Source: Thermodesulfobacteriota bacterium
GTDB taxonomy: Bacteria; Desulfobacterota; RBG-13-43-22
Reading direction: 5' to 3'
NCBI GenBank assembly: GCA_025454185.1
Contig: JALOOY010000445.1
Span: 1 to 5,637, forward strand
DNA: 5,637 nucleotides
Below, piece by piece: positions 1-5,637 of the stretch. Positions within the stretch are counted from its first letter, which is position 1, and the number at the start of each line of letters is the position of its first letter. Below the pieces are notes generated by a model. The model worked only from the letters and a program-made list of their open reading frames with translations, was not told the origin of the DNA and made no database searches. The position numbers were made by a program, and so were the translations under genes.

Positions 1-72
1 GGCGCCCTGCACCACGGCCCCGGGGGCCTGGTCCCCGCCCATGGCATCCACCGCGATTTTTATCGTTTCCAT
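1..72 (-). CDS. plsX: PlsX, phosphate acyltransferase, N-terminal 24 residues (gene runs off the left edge)
   Basis: PlsX converts acyl-ACP and inorganic phosphate to acyl-phosphate, the acyl donor used by PlsY in the first step of phosphatidic acid synthesis; it is a peripheral membrane enzyme. Only the first 24 codons are visible. They read METIKIAVDAMGGD followed by QAPGAVVQGA, which matches the hallmark PlsX N-terminus (IAVDAMGGD-x-AP). The ATG at 72 is chosen because it puts that motif at the usual distance from the start; a TTG at 93 would add seven residues and has no better ribosome binding site. No strong Shine-Dalgarno is seen before either. The gene lies 58 bp downstream of rpmF on the same strand, as in the common yceD-rpmF-plsX order, and is most likely transcribed with it. 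The identification is firm despite the short fragment because motif and context agree. Confidence 0.9.
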   Translation of the reverse strand, partial: METIKIAVDAMGGDQAPGAVVQGA

Positions 73-130
73 TGCGGTTGGGCTCAGGATCAATGGACTG
101 GATTCTTGGGCAAAAGCGGTCTCCCTGAGG

Positions 131-313
131 CTATTCTTCTTCCATTACGGCGACTTTTCGTCCGCGGTAGGTCCCGCAGGAGGGGCAGGCGAAATGAGGC
201 AGTTTGGGTTCATGGCATTGCGGGCAGACCGACAGGGACGGCGCCTTCAGGGCATCGTGGGCCCGCCTTTTCCCCGTCCTTGATTTTGAGTGTCTTCTCT
301 TGGGTAAAGCCAT
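131..313 (-). CDS. rpmF: 50S ribosomal protein L32
   Basis: Small basic zinc-ribbon protein of the large ribosomal subunit, 60 residues, the normal length for L32. It opens MALPKRRHSKSRTGKRRAHD, the family's typical basic N-terminus. It then shows two CxxC pairs (C30/C33 and C43/C46), so this is the zinc-binding (C+) form of L32 rather than the cysteine-free form. The tail ends in acidic residues. An in-frame ATG two codons upstream (319) is rejected: GGGAGG at 320-325 directly abuts that ATG with no spacer but stands 6 nt from the ATG at 313, and L32 proteins normally begin Met-Ala-x-Pro-Lys. It sits 41 bp after yceD and 58 bp before plsX on the same strand, and should share the yceD promoter. 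Confidence 0.96.
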   Translation of the reverse strand: MALPKRRHSKSRTGKRRAHDALKAPSLSVCPQCHEPKLPHFACPSCGTYRGRKVAVMEEE

Positions 314-319
314 TATCAT

Positions 320-325
320 CCTCCC
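320..325 (-). promoter_or_regulatory. Shine-Dalgarno of rpmF (decides the start)
   Basis: GGGAGG on the minus strand, immediately followed by ATGATAATGG. The first ATG has zero spacing and cannot be served by it; the second (313) has a 6-nt spacer, so it is taken as the start. Confidence 0.75.
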
Positions 326-354
326 GGTTTATTTCCAAGCAAAATAAATCCAAT

Positions 355-903
355 TTATTTAATTAGTTTTTTCAAGTCCTTAAAGGGACTTTCCTTCCGC
401 TCTCCCCCGCATTGGCAAAGGCCGCTGTTCCGATTGGCCCCGCAGACCGGACAAATCCCCCGGCAGTCCTCCCGGCACAAGGGGGCCATGGGAATATTCA
501 AGATGACCTGCTCCAGCAGGTATTCGGCCAGGTCCAACCCCCCCTGCCGGAGGTCGCCCGTTTCCAGGTCTTCCAGCCAGGGGCCTTCTTCCTCCGACCG
601 GCCGGACCGGTCGGTCGGGGCCGCTACGATCCGCCAGCGGGCCTCCAAGGGCCCCGAGACCTCTATCGTAAAATCTTCCAGACACCGGCCGCAGGCCAGG
701 CGTACGGTGGCTTTGAGGCGCCCTGCGAAGACCAGCTCCTGGTTGACCCGATTCAGTTCTCCCCGGATCTCAAAAGGACCGGCCGGGACAAAACCCAGAT
801 TTCTTTCCTGGCCCCGGTCCCGGAGCCACTCCGGCTCCAAAATCCGGTCGATTTTCAGACCACCCCGGGGCACGCTATCCGGCGGTATGGGTTTCATGGT
901 CAT
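355..903 (-). CDS. yceD: YceD/DUF177 family protein, linked to 23S rRNA and L32 accumulation
   Basis: A 182-residue protein of the YceD (DUF177) family, whose members are encoded just before rpmF and in E. coli and plants are needed for normal 23S rRNA accumulation; the biochemical role is not settled. In the sequence, a central CxxC (C71-G-R-C74, in LACGRCLEDF) is followed by an acidic linker (about 103-117). The C-terminal block is typical of the family: LDLAEYLLEQVILNIPMAPL, then C143, C147, C151 and C154 in a CxxxCxxxCxxCG arrangement, then C163/C165. These cysteines look like a metal site, probably zinc; that is inference. The start could be the ATG at 903 or the ATG two codons later at 897. 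GGAAAG (906-911 on the complement) is 2-3 nt from the first and 8-9 nt from the second, so 897 may be the true start. First gene of the yceD-rpmF-plsX operon. Confidence 0.9.
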   Translation of the reverse strand: MTMKPIPPDSVPRGGLKIDRILEPEWLRDRGQERNLGFVPAGPFEIRGELNRVNQELVFAGRLKATVRLACGRCLEDFTIEVSGPLEARWRIVAAPTDRSGRSEEEGPWLEDLETGDLRQGGLDLAEYLLEQVILNIPMAPLCREDCRGICPVCGANRNSGLCQCGGERKESPFKDLKKLIK

Positions 904-948
904 GCACTTTCCGGGCTCGGCAGGTCCTTTCGGACAGATAAACTGTTA

Positions 949-976
949 ATTATGATTAAAATTCATTATTTGTCAA
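949..976 (-). promoter_or_regulatory. Promoter of the yceD-rpmF-plsX operon
   Basis: On the minus strand, TTGACA (976-971) is a perfect -35 hexamer. It is separated by 16 bp of AT-rich sequence from CATAAT (954-949), which matches the -10 consensus at five of six positions. Transcription would start near 942, leaving a leader of roughly 40 nt before yceD. Nothing else in the gap competes on this strand. Confidence 0.65.
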
Positions 977-985
977 GGGAATTGT

Positions 986-998
986 CCTTTTAAAAAGG
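986..998. promoter_or_regulatory. Perfect palindrome between the divergent promoters (possible operator)
   Basis: CCTTTTAAAAAGG is a perfect inverted repeat of 6 bp arms around one central A. It lies exactly between the -35 box of the leftward yceD promoter (ends at 976) and the -35 box of the rightward panC promoter (starts at 1000). Position and symmetry fit a protein binding site able to act on both promoters, but AT-rich palindromes of this size also arise by chance and I do not recognise it as the box of a known regulator. Confidence 0.3.
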
Positions 999-999
999 C

Positions 1000-1029
1000 T
1001 TGACTTCTCACCGGCCCGCCTTCTATGAT
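1000..1029 (+). promoter_or_regulatory. Promoter of panC
   Basis: TTGACT (1000-1005) and TATGAT (1024-1029), each matching the sigma70 consensus at five of six positions, with an 18-bp spacer. Predicted transcription start near 1035-1036, giving a leader of about 95 nt before the panC ATG. Confidence 0.55.
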
Positions 1030-1035
1030 AGTTGA

Positions 1036-1130
1036 ATTTTCAGGAAGTTGCCCCCCGCCTGTGCCGGCGAGGGGGAGAGATTTTCTCAAAAATCGAGAGC
1101 CTCTCGGCCCCTACCGGAGGTTTTTTTGTT
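1036..1130 (+). promoter_or_regulatory. Structured panC 5' leader with attenuator-like hairpin over the ribosome binding site
   Basis: The leader holds several inverted repeats. (1) 1051-1059 pairs with 1066-1075 in a GC-rich stem of 9 bp with one bulged A at 1070 and a 6-nt loop. (2) GAGA at 1077-1080 pairs with TCTC at 1084-1087. (3) CGAG at 1094-1097 pairs with CTCG at 1103-1106. (4) CCTC-T-CGG at 1100-1107 pairs with CCGGAGG at 1114-1120 (7 bp, one bulged T, 6-nt loop), followed at once by seven T residues at 1121-1127. Hairpin 4 has the form of an intrinsic terminator, and its 3' arm contains GGAGG (1116-1120), the panC Shine-Dalgarno. Hairpins 3 and 4 share bases and exclude each other. 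I recognise no known riboswitch class. The pairings are read by eye, without free-energy calculation. Confidence 0.4.
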
Positions 1131-1994
1131 ATGGAACGCCTCAGCAGTCCTCACGATATGCAGCAATGGGCCAACGACCAGCGGCGGTCCGGCCGGACCG
1201 TAGCCTTCGTACCTACCATGGGTTTTTTTCACCCCGGCCACCTGCAATTGATGGAATACGGCCGTTCCCGGGCCGACCGCCTGGTGGTGAGCCTCTTCGT
1301 CAACCCCCTGCAGTTCGGCCCCGGGGAAGATTTCGAACGATATCCAAGGGATGAGGAACGGGACCTGGCCCTGGCCCGCGGGGCTGGTGCGGATGTCCTT
1401 TTCAGCCCGTCCCCGGAAGACCTTTATCCGGTCCATTTCCAGACCCATGTTACCGTGGAAAAGGTCAGCCGGGGCTTGTGCGGGGCCAGCCGCCCCGGGC
1501 ATTTCCGGGGGGTGGCCACCGTGGTCTTGAAACTTTTCCATCTGGTCCAACCCCACTGGGCCATATTCGGGCTGAAAGATTATCAGCAATACGTCGTGAT
1601 CCGCCGTATGGTTGAAGATCTCAACCTGGACCTGGAAGTGGTGGGCAGGCCTACGGTCCGGGAACCCGACGGACTGGCCATGAGTTCCCGCAACGTCTAC
1701 CTTTCCCCGGAAGAGCGGCGGTCCGCCCTCGCTCTCTCCGCTTCCCTGAAGGCGGCTCGGGAGCGGTGCCGGTCCGGGGAACGTCGGGCTGCCGTCCTGC
1801 TGGAAGACGTGGTCCGCCGCATCTCCGGAGAGGCCCGCGCCCGCCTTGATTACGCCCGGATCGTGGACCCGGAAACCCTGGATGATACGGACCTGATCAG
1901 GGACAAGGCCGTCCTGATCCTGGCCGCCTGGGTCGGGAAGACCCGCCTGATCGACAACGGCTTCCTGGAGGGAAACCCGGATTGTCCCGCCTGA
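1131..1994 (+). CDS. panC: Pantothenate synthetase (pantoate-beta-alanine ligase)
   Basis: Condenses pantoate and beta-alanine using ATP, through a pantoyl-adenylate, giving pantothenate (vitamin B5), the precursor of coenzyme A and the ACP cofactor; cytoplasmic. The 287 residues match the family length. Signatures: FVPTMGFFHPGH with the HxxH-type ATP site (H34, H37); FVNPLQF (N58, Q61); SRPGHFRGV (120-128); FGLKDYQQ with K149, D150 and Q153; and MSSRN (184-188). These align with the nucleotide and pantoate ligands known from the M. tuberculosis enzyme. Where many PanC proteins have FGEKD, this one has Leu (L148). Start: ATG 1131 with GGAGG at 1116-1120; the frame stays open back to 1032, but those 33 codons lack homology to PanC and fall in the structured leader. 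It overlaps the next gene by 13 nt. No panB or panD is in the window. Confidence 0.96.
   Translation: MERLSSPHDMQQWANDQRRSGRTVAFVPTMGFFHPGHLQLMEYGRSRADRLVVSLFVNPLQFGPGEDFERYPRDEERDLALARGAGADVLFSPSPEDLYPVHFQTHVTVEKVSRGLCGASRPGHFRGVATVVLKLFHLVQPHWAIFGLKDYQQYVVIRRMVEDLNLDLEVVGRPTVREPDGLAMSSRNVYLSPEERRSALALSASLKAARERCRSGERRAAVLLEDVVRRISGEARARLDYARIVDPETLDDTDLIRDKAVLILAAWVGKTRLIDNGFLEGNPDCPA
1967..1972 (+). promoter_or_regulatory. Shine-Dalgarno of the DUF502 gene (decides a TTG start)
   Basis: GGAGGG inside the 3' end of panC, 9 nt before TTG at 1982. It is the only good ribosome binding site here and supports the rare TTG start and translational coupling to panC. Confidence 0.7.
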
Positions 1995-2614
1995 GGATCT
2001 GGCTCAAGAATTACCTCCTTACGGGGCTGATCGTAGTCGTCCCGATCACCATTACCGTCTACATCATCCAGGCCCTGATCGGCGTCATCGATGAGCTGCT
2101 CTCGGTGCTGCCCCAGCGGCTGCACCCGGACACCCTGCTGGGCTTCCACCTGCCCGGCCTGGGTCTGGTCCTGCTCGGCATCCTGATTCTCATCGTGGGC
2201 GTGCTGACCCACAACTACGCGGGCCGGAAACTGGTCGGGTGGTGGGAGGCCCTGGTCCGGCGCATCCCCATTGTCCGCAATATTTACCTGGGACTGAAGC
2301 AGTTCACCGAGGCCATTTTTCTCAACTCCGGCAAACACTTTCAGCAGGTAGTCATGCTGGAGTTTCCGCGGCCGGGTTTCTTTTCCATCGGGCTTTCCGT
2401 CGGCCCGGCCCGGGGCGAACTGCAGGGGCCGGGCGGGGAACGCCTCTGGAACGTATTTGTCCCCTGCACGCCCAATCCCACCACGGGCTATTACGTCCTG
2501 GTCCCCGAAAAAGAGTTGCTGGTCTTAAAAATGTCGGTGGAGGAGGCCTTCAAGTTGATCGTCTCCGGGGGATTGATCGCGCCTGAACACCCCGGACCGT
2601 GCCGCCGCCCCTGA
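1982..2614 (+). CDS. DUF502 family inner-membrane protein
   Basis: A 210-residue conserved membrane protein of unknown function. Two hydrophobic helices are seen: about 11-36 (starting YLLTGLIVVVPITITVYIIQ) and about 57-76 (LPGLGLVLLGILILIVGVLT). They are followed by a soluble part with the DUF502 hallmarks: IPIVRNIYLGLKQ (95-107) and VPCTPNPTTGYYVLVP (160-175). Plant relatives are the COV/LCV membrane proteins; no biochemical activity is established for bacterial members. The short N-terminus before helix 1 and the absence of a cleavage site suggest an inner-membrane anchor rather than an exported protein. The start is TTG at 1982, served by GGAGGG at 1967-1972, so the reading frame overlaps panC by 13 nt and is very likely translated by coupling. 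No clear terminator follows; metK begins 95 bp later with its own promoter. Confidence 0.85.
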   Translation: MSRLRIWLKNYLLTGLIVVVPITITVYIIQALIGVIDELLSVLPQRLHPDTLLGFHLPGLGLVLLGILILIVGVLTHNYAGRKLVGWWEALVRRIPIVRNIYLGLKQFTEAIFLNSGKHFQQVVMLEFPRPGFFSIGLSVGPARGELQGPGGERLWNVFVPCTPNPTTGYYVLVPEKELLVLKMSVEEAFKLIVSGGLIAPEHPGPCRRP

Positions 2615-2654
2615 AGCTTCCCGGCAGGCCGCCTACCCTCAACCGGATTTTAGC

Positions 2655-2685
2655 TTGACAAAAAAATTCAAACACTTACTATAAA
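2655..2685 (+). promoter_or_regulatory. Probable promoter of metK
   Basis: TTGACA (2655-2660) is a perfect -35 box, in an AT-rich stretch that contrasts with the GC-rich genes. TATAAA (2680-2685) gives a long 19-bp spacer; TACTAT (2677-2682) gives 16 bp with a weaker -10. Either would start transcription near 2690, about 20 nt before the ATG, leaving no room for a SAM riboswitch. Confidence 0.5.
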
Positions 2686-2709
2686 ACATTTTTTCAAGGA
2701 GGAGCGTTT

Positions 2710-3891
<1,182 letters not shown>

Positions 3892-3952
3892 AGCTGTTAC
3901 GCAAACTGATTAATACCTCAGGTCAGTTCGGTGAATCATCCGACGGATCAGT

Positions 3953-3975
3953 CCGATCCGACCGATCCGACCGAT
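3953..3975 (+). repeat. Short tandem repeat, 9-bp unit, between metK and ahcY
   Basis: The unit CCGATCCGA occurs twice in tandem and continues for five more bases (CCGAT), 23 bp in all with no mismatch. Just upstream, CGGATC (3944-3949) is the inverse of GATCCG (3955-3960 and 3964-3969), so two alternative 6-bp hairpins can form. There is no T-run, so it does not look like a terminator. Confidence 0.7.
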
Positions 3976-3991
3976 GGGAAATAACGATTAG

Positions 3992-3997
3992 AAAGGA
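3992..3997 (+). promoter_or_regulatory. Shine-Dalgarno of ahcY (supports a GTG start)
   Basis: AAAGGA, 7 nt before GTG at 4005. It fixes the start so that the protein begins MDFDIKDIKLAGQG, as expected for this enzyme family. Confidence 0.65.
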
Positions 3998-4004
3998 ACC
4001 ACCT

Positions 4005-5261
4005 GTGGATTTCGACATCAAAGACATCAAACTGGCCGGCCAGGGCGCCCTGCGTATCGAGTGGGCCATGCAGAGCATGCCGGTTCTCAAAAGCATTCAA
4101 AAACGTTTCGCCAAGGAAAAGCCGCTGAAAGGCTTCCGGCTGGCCGCCTGCCTCCATGTGACCACCGAGACCGCCGGGCTGGTCCGGACCCTGAAGGCCG
4201 GGGGAGCCGACGTGACCCTCTGCGCCTCCAACCCCCTGAGCACCCAGGACGACGTGGCCGCGGCCCTGGTCCAGCAGGACCGCGTTCCGGTCTTTGCCAT
4301 CAAGGGGGAAGACAGCGAGACCTATTACCGCCACATCTATGCCGCCCTGGCCGCCCAGCCCCATTTGACCATGGATGACGGCGCCGACCTGGTCTCCACC
4401 ATCCACTCGGAAAAACGGGAGCTGCTCAAAGGCATCCTCGGGGGCACCGAGGAGACCACCACCGGCGTCATCCGCCTGCGCAGCATGGCGGACAGCCGGG
4501 TCCTGGCCTACCCCATCATCGCCGTCAACGACGCCAACACCAAGCATCTGTTCGACAACCGCTACGGCACCGGACAAAGCACCATCGACGGCATCATCCG
4601 CGCCACCAACCGCCTGCTGGCCGGCTCCGTTTTCGTGGTCTGCGGCTACGGCTGGTGCGGTCGGGGCGTGGCCCAGCGGGCCACGGGCCAGGGGGCCAAC
4701 GTGATCATCGTGGAGGTGGACCCCCTGAAGGCCCTGGAGGCCGTCATGGACGGCTACCGGGTCATGCCCATCGCCGAGGCGGCCCCCCTCGGCGATTTTT
4801 TCGTCACCCTCACCGGCGACATCAAGGTCATCCGCAAGGAGCACTTTGCCGCCATGAAAAGCGGGGCCATCGTGGCCAACTCCGGCCATTTCAACGTGGA
4901 GCTGGACCTCAAGGGCCTGGCCCAGATCAGCCGCAAGCGGCGGCAGATCCGGGAGTATGTGGAAGAGTTTACCCTGACCAGCGGGAAGAAGATCAATGTC
5001 CTCGGGGAAGGACGCCTCATCAACCTGGCCGCCGCCGAGGGGCATCCCTCCAGCGTGATGGACATGAGCTTCGCCAACCAGGCCCTCTGCTCCGAATACC
5101 TGGTCCGGGAGGCCAAGAACCTGAAGAAGACGGTCTACACGGTGCCCGAAGAGATCGACCGGGAGATCGCCCGCCTGAAGCTGGCCGCCATGGGCATCAA
5201 GATCGACACCCTTACCGCGGAACAGAAGAAGTATCTGGCTTCGTGGGAGATGGGCACTTAA
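4005..5261 (+). CDS. ahcY: S-adenosylhomocysteinase (adenosylhomocysteinase), short archaeal/Thermotoga type
   Basis: Reversibly splits S-adenosylhomocysteine into adenosine and homocysteine with bound NAD, relieving product inhibition of methyltransferases; cytoplasmic. It has 418 residues. The substrate domain carries ACLHVTTETA (H51, T53, E55), MDDGADL (D125) and EETTTGV (E150). NVND-type residues follow as N175-D-A-N-T-K180, with D184 and N185. The NAD-binding Rossmann motif is CGYGWCGRG (213-221), and GHPSSVMDMSFANQ lies near the C-terminus. By alignment to the human enzyme, H55, D131, E156, N181, K186, D190 and N191 are all kept, but the Cys195 position is Thr (T189, in YGTGQS). The C-terminus ends LTAEQKKYLASWEMGT and lacks the K-P-x-x-Y-R-Y tail of the long bacterial and eukaryotic forms. 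Both traits mark the archaeal/Thermotoga-like subtype. Start is GTG. Downstream lies a strong terminator. Confidence 0.96.
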   Translation: MDFDIKDIKLAGQGALRIEWAMQSMPVLKSIQKRFAKEKPLKGFRLAACLHVTTETAGLVRTLKAGGADVTLCASNPLSTQDDVAAALVQQDRVPVFAIKGEDSETYYRHIYAALAAQPHLTMDDGADLVSTIHSEKRELLKGILGGTEETTTGVIRLRSMADSRVLAYPIIAVNDANTKHLFDNRYGTGQSTIDGIIRATNRLLAGSVFVVCGYGWCGRGVAQRATGQGANVIIVEVDPLKALEAVMDGYRVMPIAEAAPLGDFFVTLTGDIKVIRKEHFAAMKSGAIVANSGHFNVELDLKGLAQISRKRRQIREYVEEFTLTSGKKINVLGEGRLINLAAAEGHPSSVMDMSFANQALCSEYLVREAKNLKKTVYTVPEEIDREIARLKLAAMGIKIDTLTAEQKKYLASWEMGT

Positions 5262-5265
5262 GACC

Positions 5266-5303
5266 GATACTGGATAAAGACAAAAGACGATTCTGGATAC
5301 TGG
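5266..5303 (+). repeat. Left arm of a 38-bp inverted repeat
   Basis: Matches the reverse complement of 5369-5406 at 34 of 38 positions without gaps; the outer 16 bases (GATACTGGATAAAGAC) are identical. It begins five bases after the ahcY stop codon. The two arms enclose the terminator at 5306-5338 and would form a long outer stem around it. Confidence 0.75.
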
Positions 5304-5305
5304 GC

Positions 5306-5338
5306 AAAAAAACCGCGCCCTTCCGGCGCGGTTTTTTT
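5306..5338. terminator. Bidirectional intrinsic terminator between ahcY and fabH
   Basis: Seven A residues, CCGCGCC, a CTTCC loop, GGCGCGG and seven T residues: a perfect 7-bp GC stem extended by A/T pairs, with a T-tail on either strand. It lies between the convergent ahcY (ends 5261) and fabH (ends 5443) and should terminate both. Confidence 0.93.
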
Positions 5339-5359
5339 ATGGCAGTTGGTCTACTCCCC

Positions 5360-5437
5360 GTCTTTCATCCAGCATCCAGCATCGTTTTTCGTCTTTATCC
5401 AGTATCCGGTATCGCGGTTTGTCTTTATCCCGCATCC
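5360..5437 (-). repeat. Degenerate tandem repeat, about 30-bp unit, with heptamer substructure
   Basis: Three consecutive copies start with GTCTTT(c)ATCC at 5360, 5391 and 5421. They are 31, 30 and about 17 bp long, the last being partial. Inside each copy a degenerate heptamer recurs: CATCCAG CATCCAG CATC at 5366-5383, and TATCCAG TATCCGG TATC at 5396-5413. The segment 5369-5406 is also the right arm of the 38-bp inverted repeat. The array ends six bases before the fabH stop codon. The copies are contiguous, with no spacers. Confidence 0.7.
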
Positions 5438-5442
5438 ATGGT

Positions 5443-5637
5443 CTACCATTCAATCAACGCACTCCCCCAGGTCAAGCCCCCGCCGAAGGCCGTCAGAATA
5501 ATACGCTGCCCGGTCTGAATCGCCCCGGTCCGCACCGCCTCGTCCAGGGCGATGGGTATGGAGGCCGAGGAGATGTTGCCGTATTTATGCACGGTGAGAA
5601 AGAATTTTTCGAGGGGCACGTTCAGCCGTTTGGCCAC
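5443..5637 (-). CDS. fabH: 3-oxoacyl-ACP synthase III, C-terminal 64 residues (gene runs off the right edge)
   Basis: FabH starts fatty acid synthesis by condensing an acyl-CoA, usually acetyl-CoA, with malonyl-ACP; cytoplasmic, homodimeric thiolase fold. Only the C-terminal end is present. AKRLNVPLEKFF is followed by HKYGNISSASIPIALDEA, whose Asn (N21 of the fragment) is the catalytic Asn of the Cys-His-Asn triad. The closing AFGGGLTWGSALIEW is the family's hallmark C-terminus. The catalytic Cys and His lie outside the window. The first visible codon, GTG, is an internal Val and not a start. The gene converges on ahcY and shares its terminator. In many bacteria fabH directly follows plsX; here it lies some 5 kb on the other side of the yceD-rpmF-plsX operon, so it is either relocated or one of several copies. 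Confidence 0.92.
   Translation of the reverse strand: MAKRLNVPLEKFFLTVHKYGNISSASIPIALDEAVRTGAIQTGQRIILTAFGGGLTWGSALIEW

Noticed and set aside
83..129. CTCAGG/CCTGAG inverted repeat between rpmF and plsX
   Set aside because: Only 6 bp with a 35-base gap, no T-run and no overlap with a clear ribosome binding site; too weak to call a terminator or switch.
412..993. Plus-strand open frames of 171 and 193 codons opposite yceD
   Set aside because: Antisense of yceD in other frames, with no family resemblance and no ribosome binding site.
1111..1120. Resemblance of CTACCGGAGG to the 16S rRNA hairpin containing CCTACGGGAGG
   Set aside because: Only a short, inexact match with no surrounding rRNA sequence; explained as the Shine-Dalgarno inside a hairpin.
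1032..1130. N-terminal extension of PanC by 33 codons to an upstream start at 1032
   Set aside because: The extra residues have no likeness to PanC, there is no ribosome binding site before 1032, and the region overlaps the promoter start and the structured leader. ATG 1131 has GGAGG upstream and gives the normal family N-terminus.
3948..5045. Long open frame of 365 codons on the minus strand over ahcY
   Set aside because: Same cause: antisense of ahcY with biased composition and no recognisable family; the plus strand encodes a full AhcY.
5360..5437. CRISPR array (repeats with a period of about 30 bp)
   Set aside because: The copies are contiguous with no unique spacers, they are degenerate, and no cas gene is nearby.
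4655..5518. Plus-strand open frame of 287 codons overlapping the end of ahcY and running into the repeats
   Set aside because: Arg/Gly/Pro-rich frame-shifted reading of ahcY that continues through a strong terminator and a repeat array into antisense fabH; no ribosome binding site or domain.

Overview
The window is a compact, GC-rich stretch of bacterial chromosome carrying housekeeping genes. There are five complete genes with confident functions, one complete conserved membrane protein, one complete YceD-family gene and two genes cut by the window edges. The mix suggests a Desulfobacterota (former Deltaproteobacteria) or similar anaerobe: a yceD-rpmF-plsX block, a panC-DUF502 pair, and metK next to a short, archaeal/Thermotoga-type S-adenosylhomocysteinase. 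That placement is an inference from gene content and protein type, not from a marker gene.

Left part (1-954, minus strand): a leftward operon runs yceD (DUF177), rpmF (ribosomal protein L32), then plsX, whose first 24 codons are visible before the window ends. A good sigma70-type promoter (TTGACA, 16 bp, CATAAT) lies upstream of yceD. This order, linking the 50S ribosome to phospholipid synthesis, is widely conserved in bacteria.

Middle (about 986-2614, plus strand): a divergent promoter drives panC (pantothenate synthetase) and, overlapping it by 13 nt with a TTG start, a DUF502 two-helix membrane protein. The two promoters stand back to back around a perfect 6+1+6 bp palindrome. The panC leader of about 95 nt is rich in competing hairpins. 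Its last one looks like an intrinsic terminator whose 3' arm is the panC Shine-Dalgarno sequence; this is the most interesting regulatory candidate in the window.

Right part (2655-5338, plus strand): metK makes S-adenosylmethionine, and ahcY, 113 bp downstream, removes the S-adenosylhomocysteine left by methyltransferases, so the two form half of the activated methyl cycle. A strong bidirectional terminator at 5306-5338 ends the block. It sits inside a cluster of about 30-bp degenerate repeats and a 38-bp inverted repeat. From the right edge, the last 64 residues of FabH (3-oxoacyl-ACP synthase III) run leftward into the same terminator.

I found no tRNA, rRNA, CRISPR array, insertion sequence, phage gene or defence system. 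The window is mostly ordinary core genome; the points of interest are the panC leader, the shared divergent regulatory region and the intergenic repeats.
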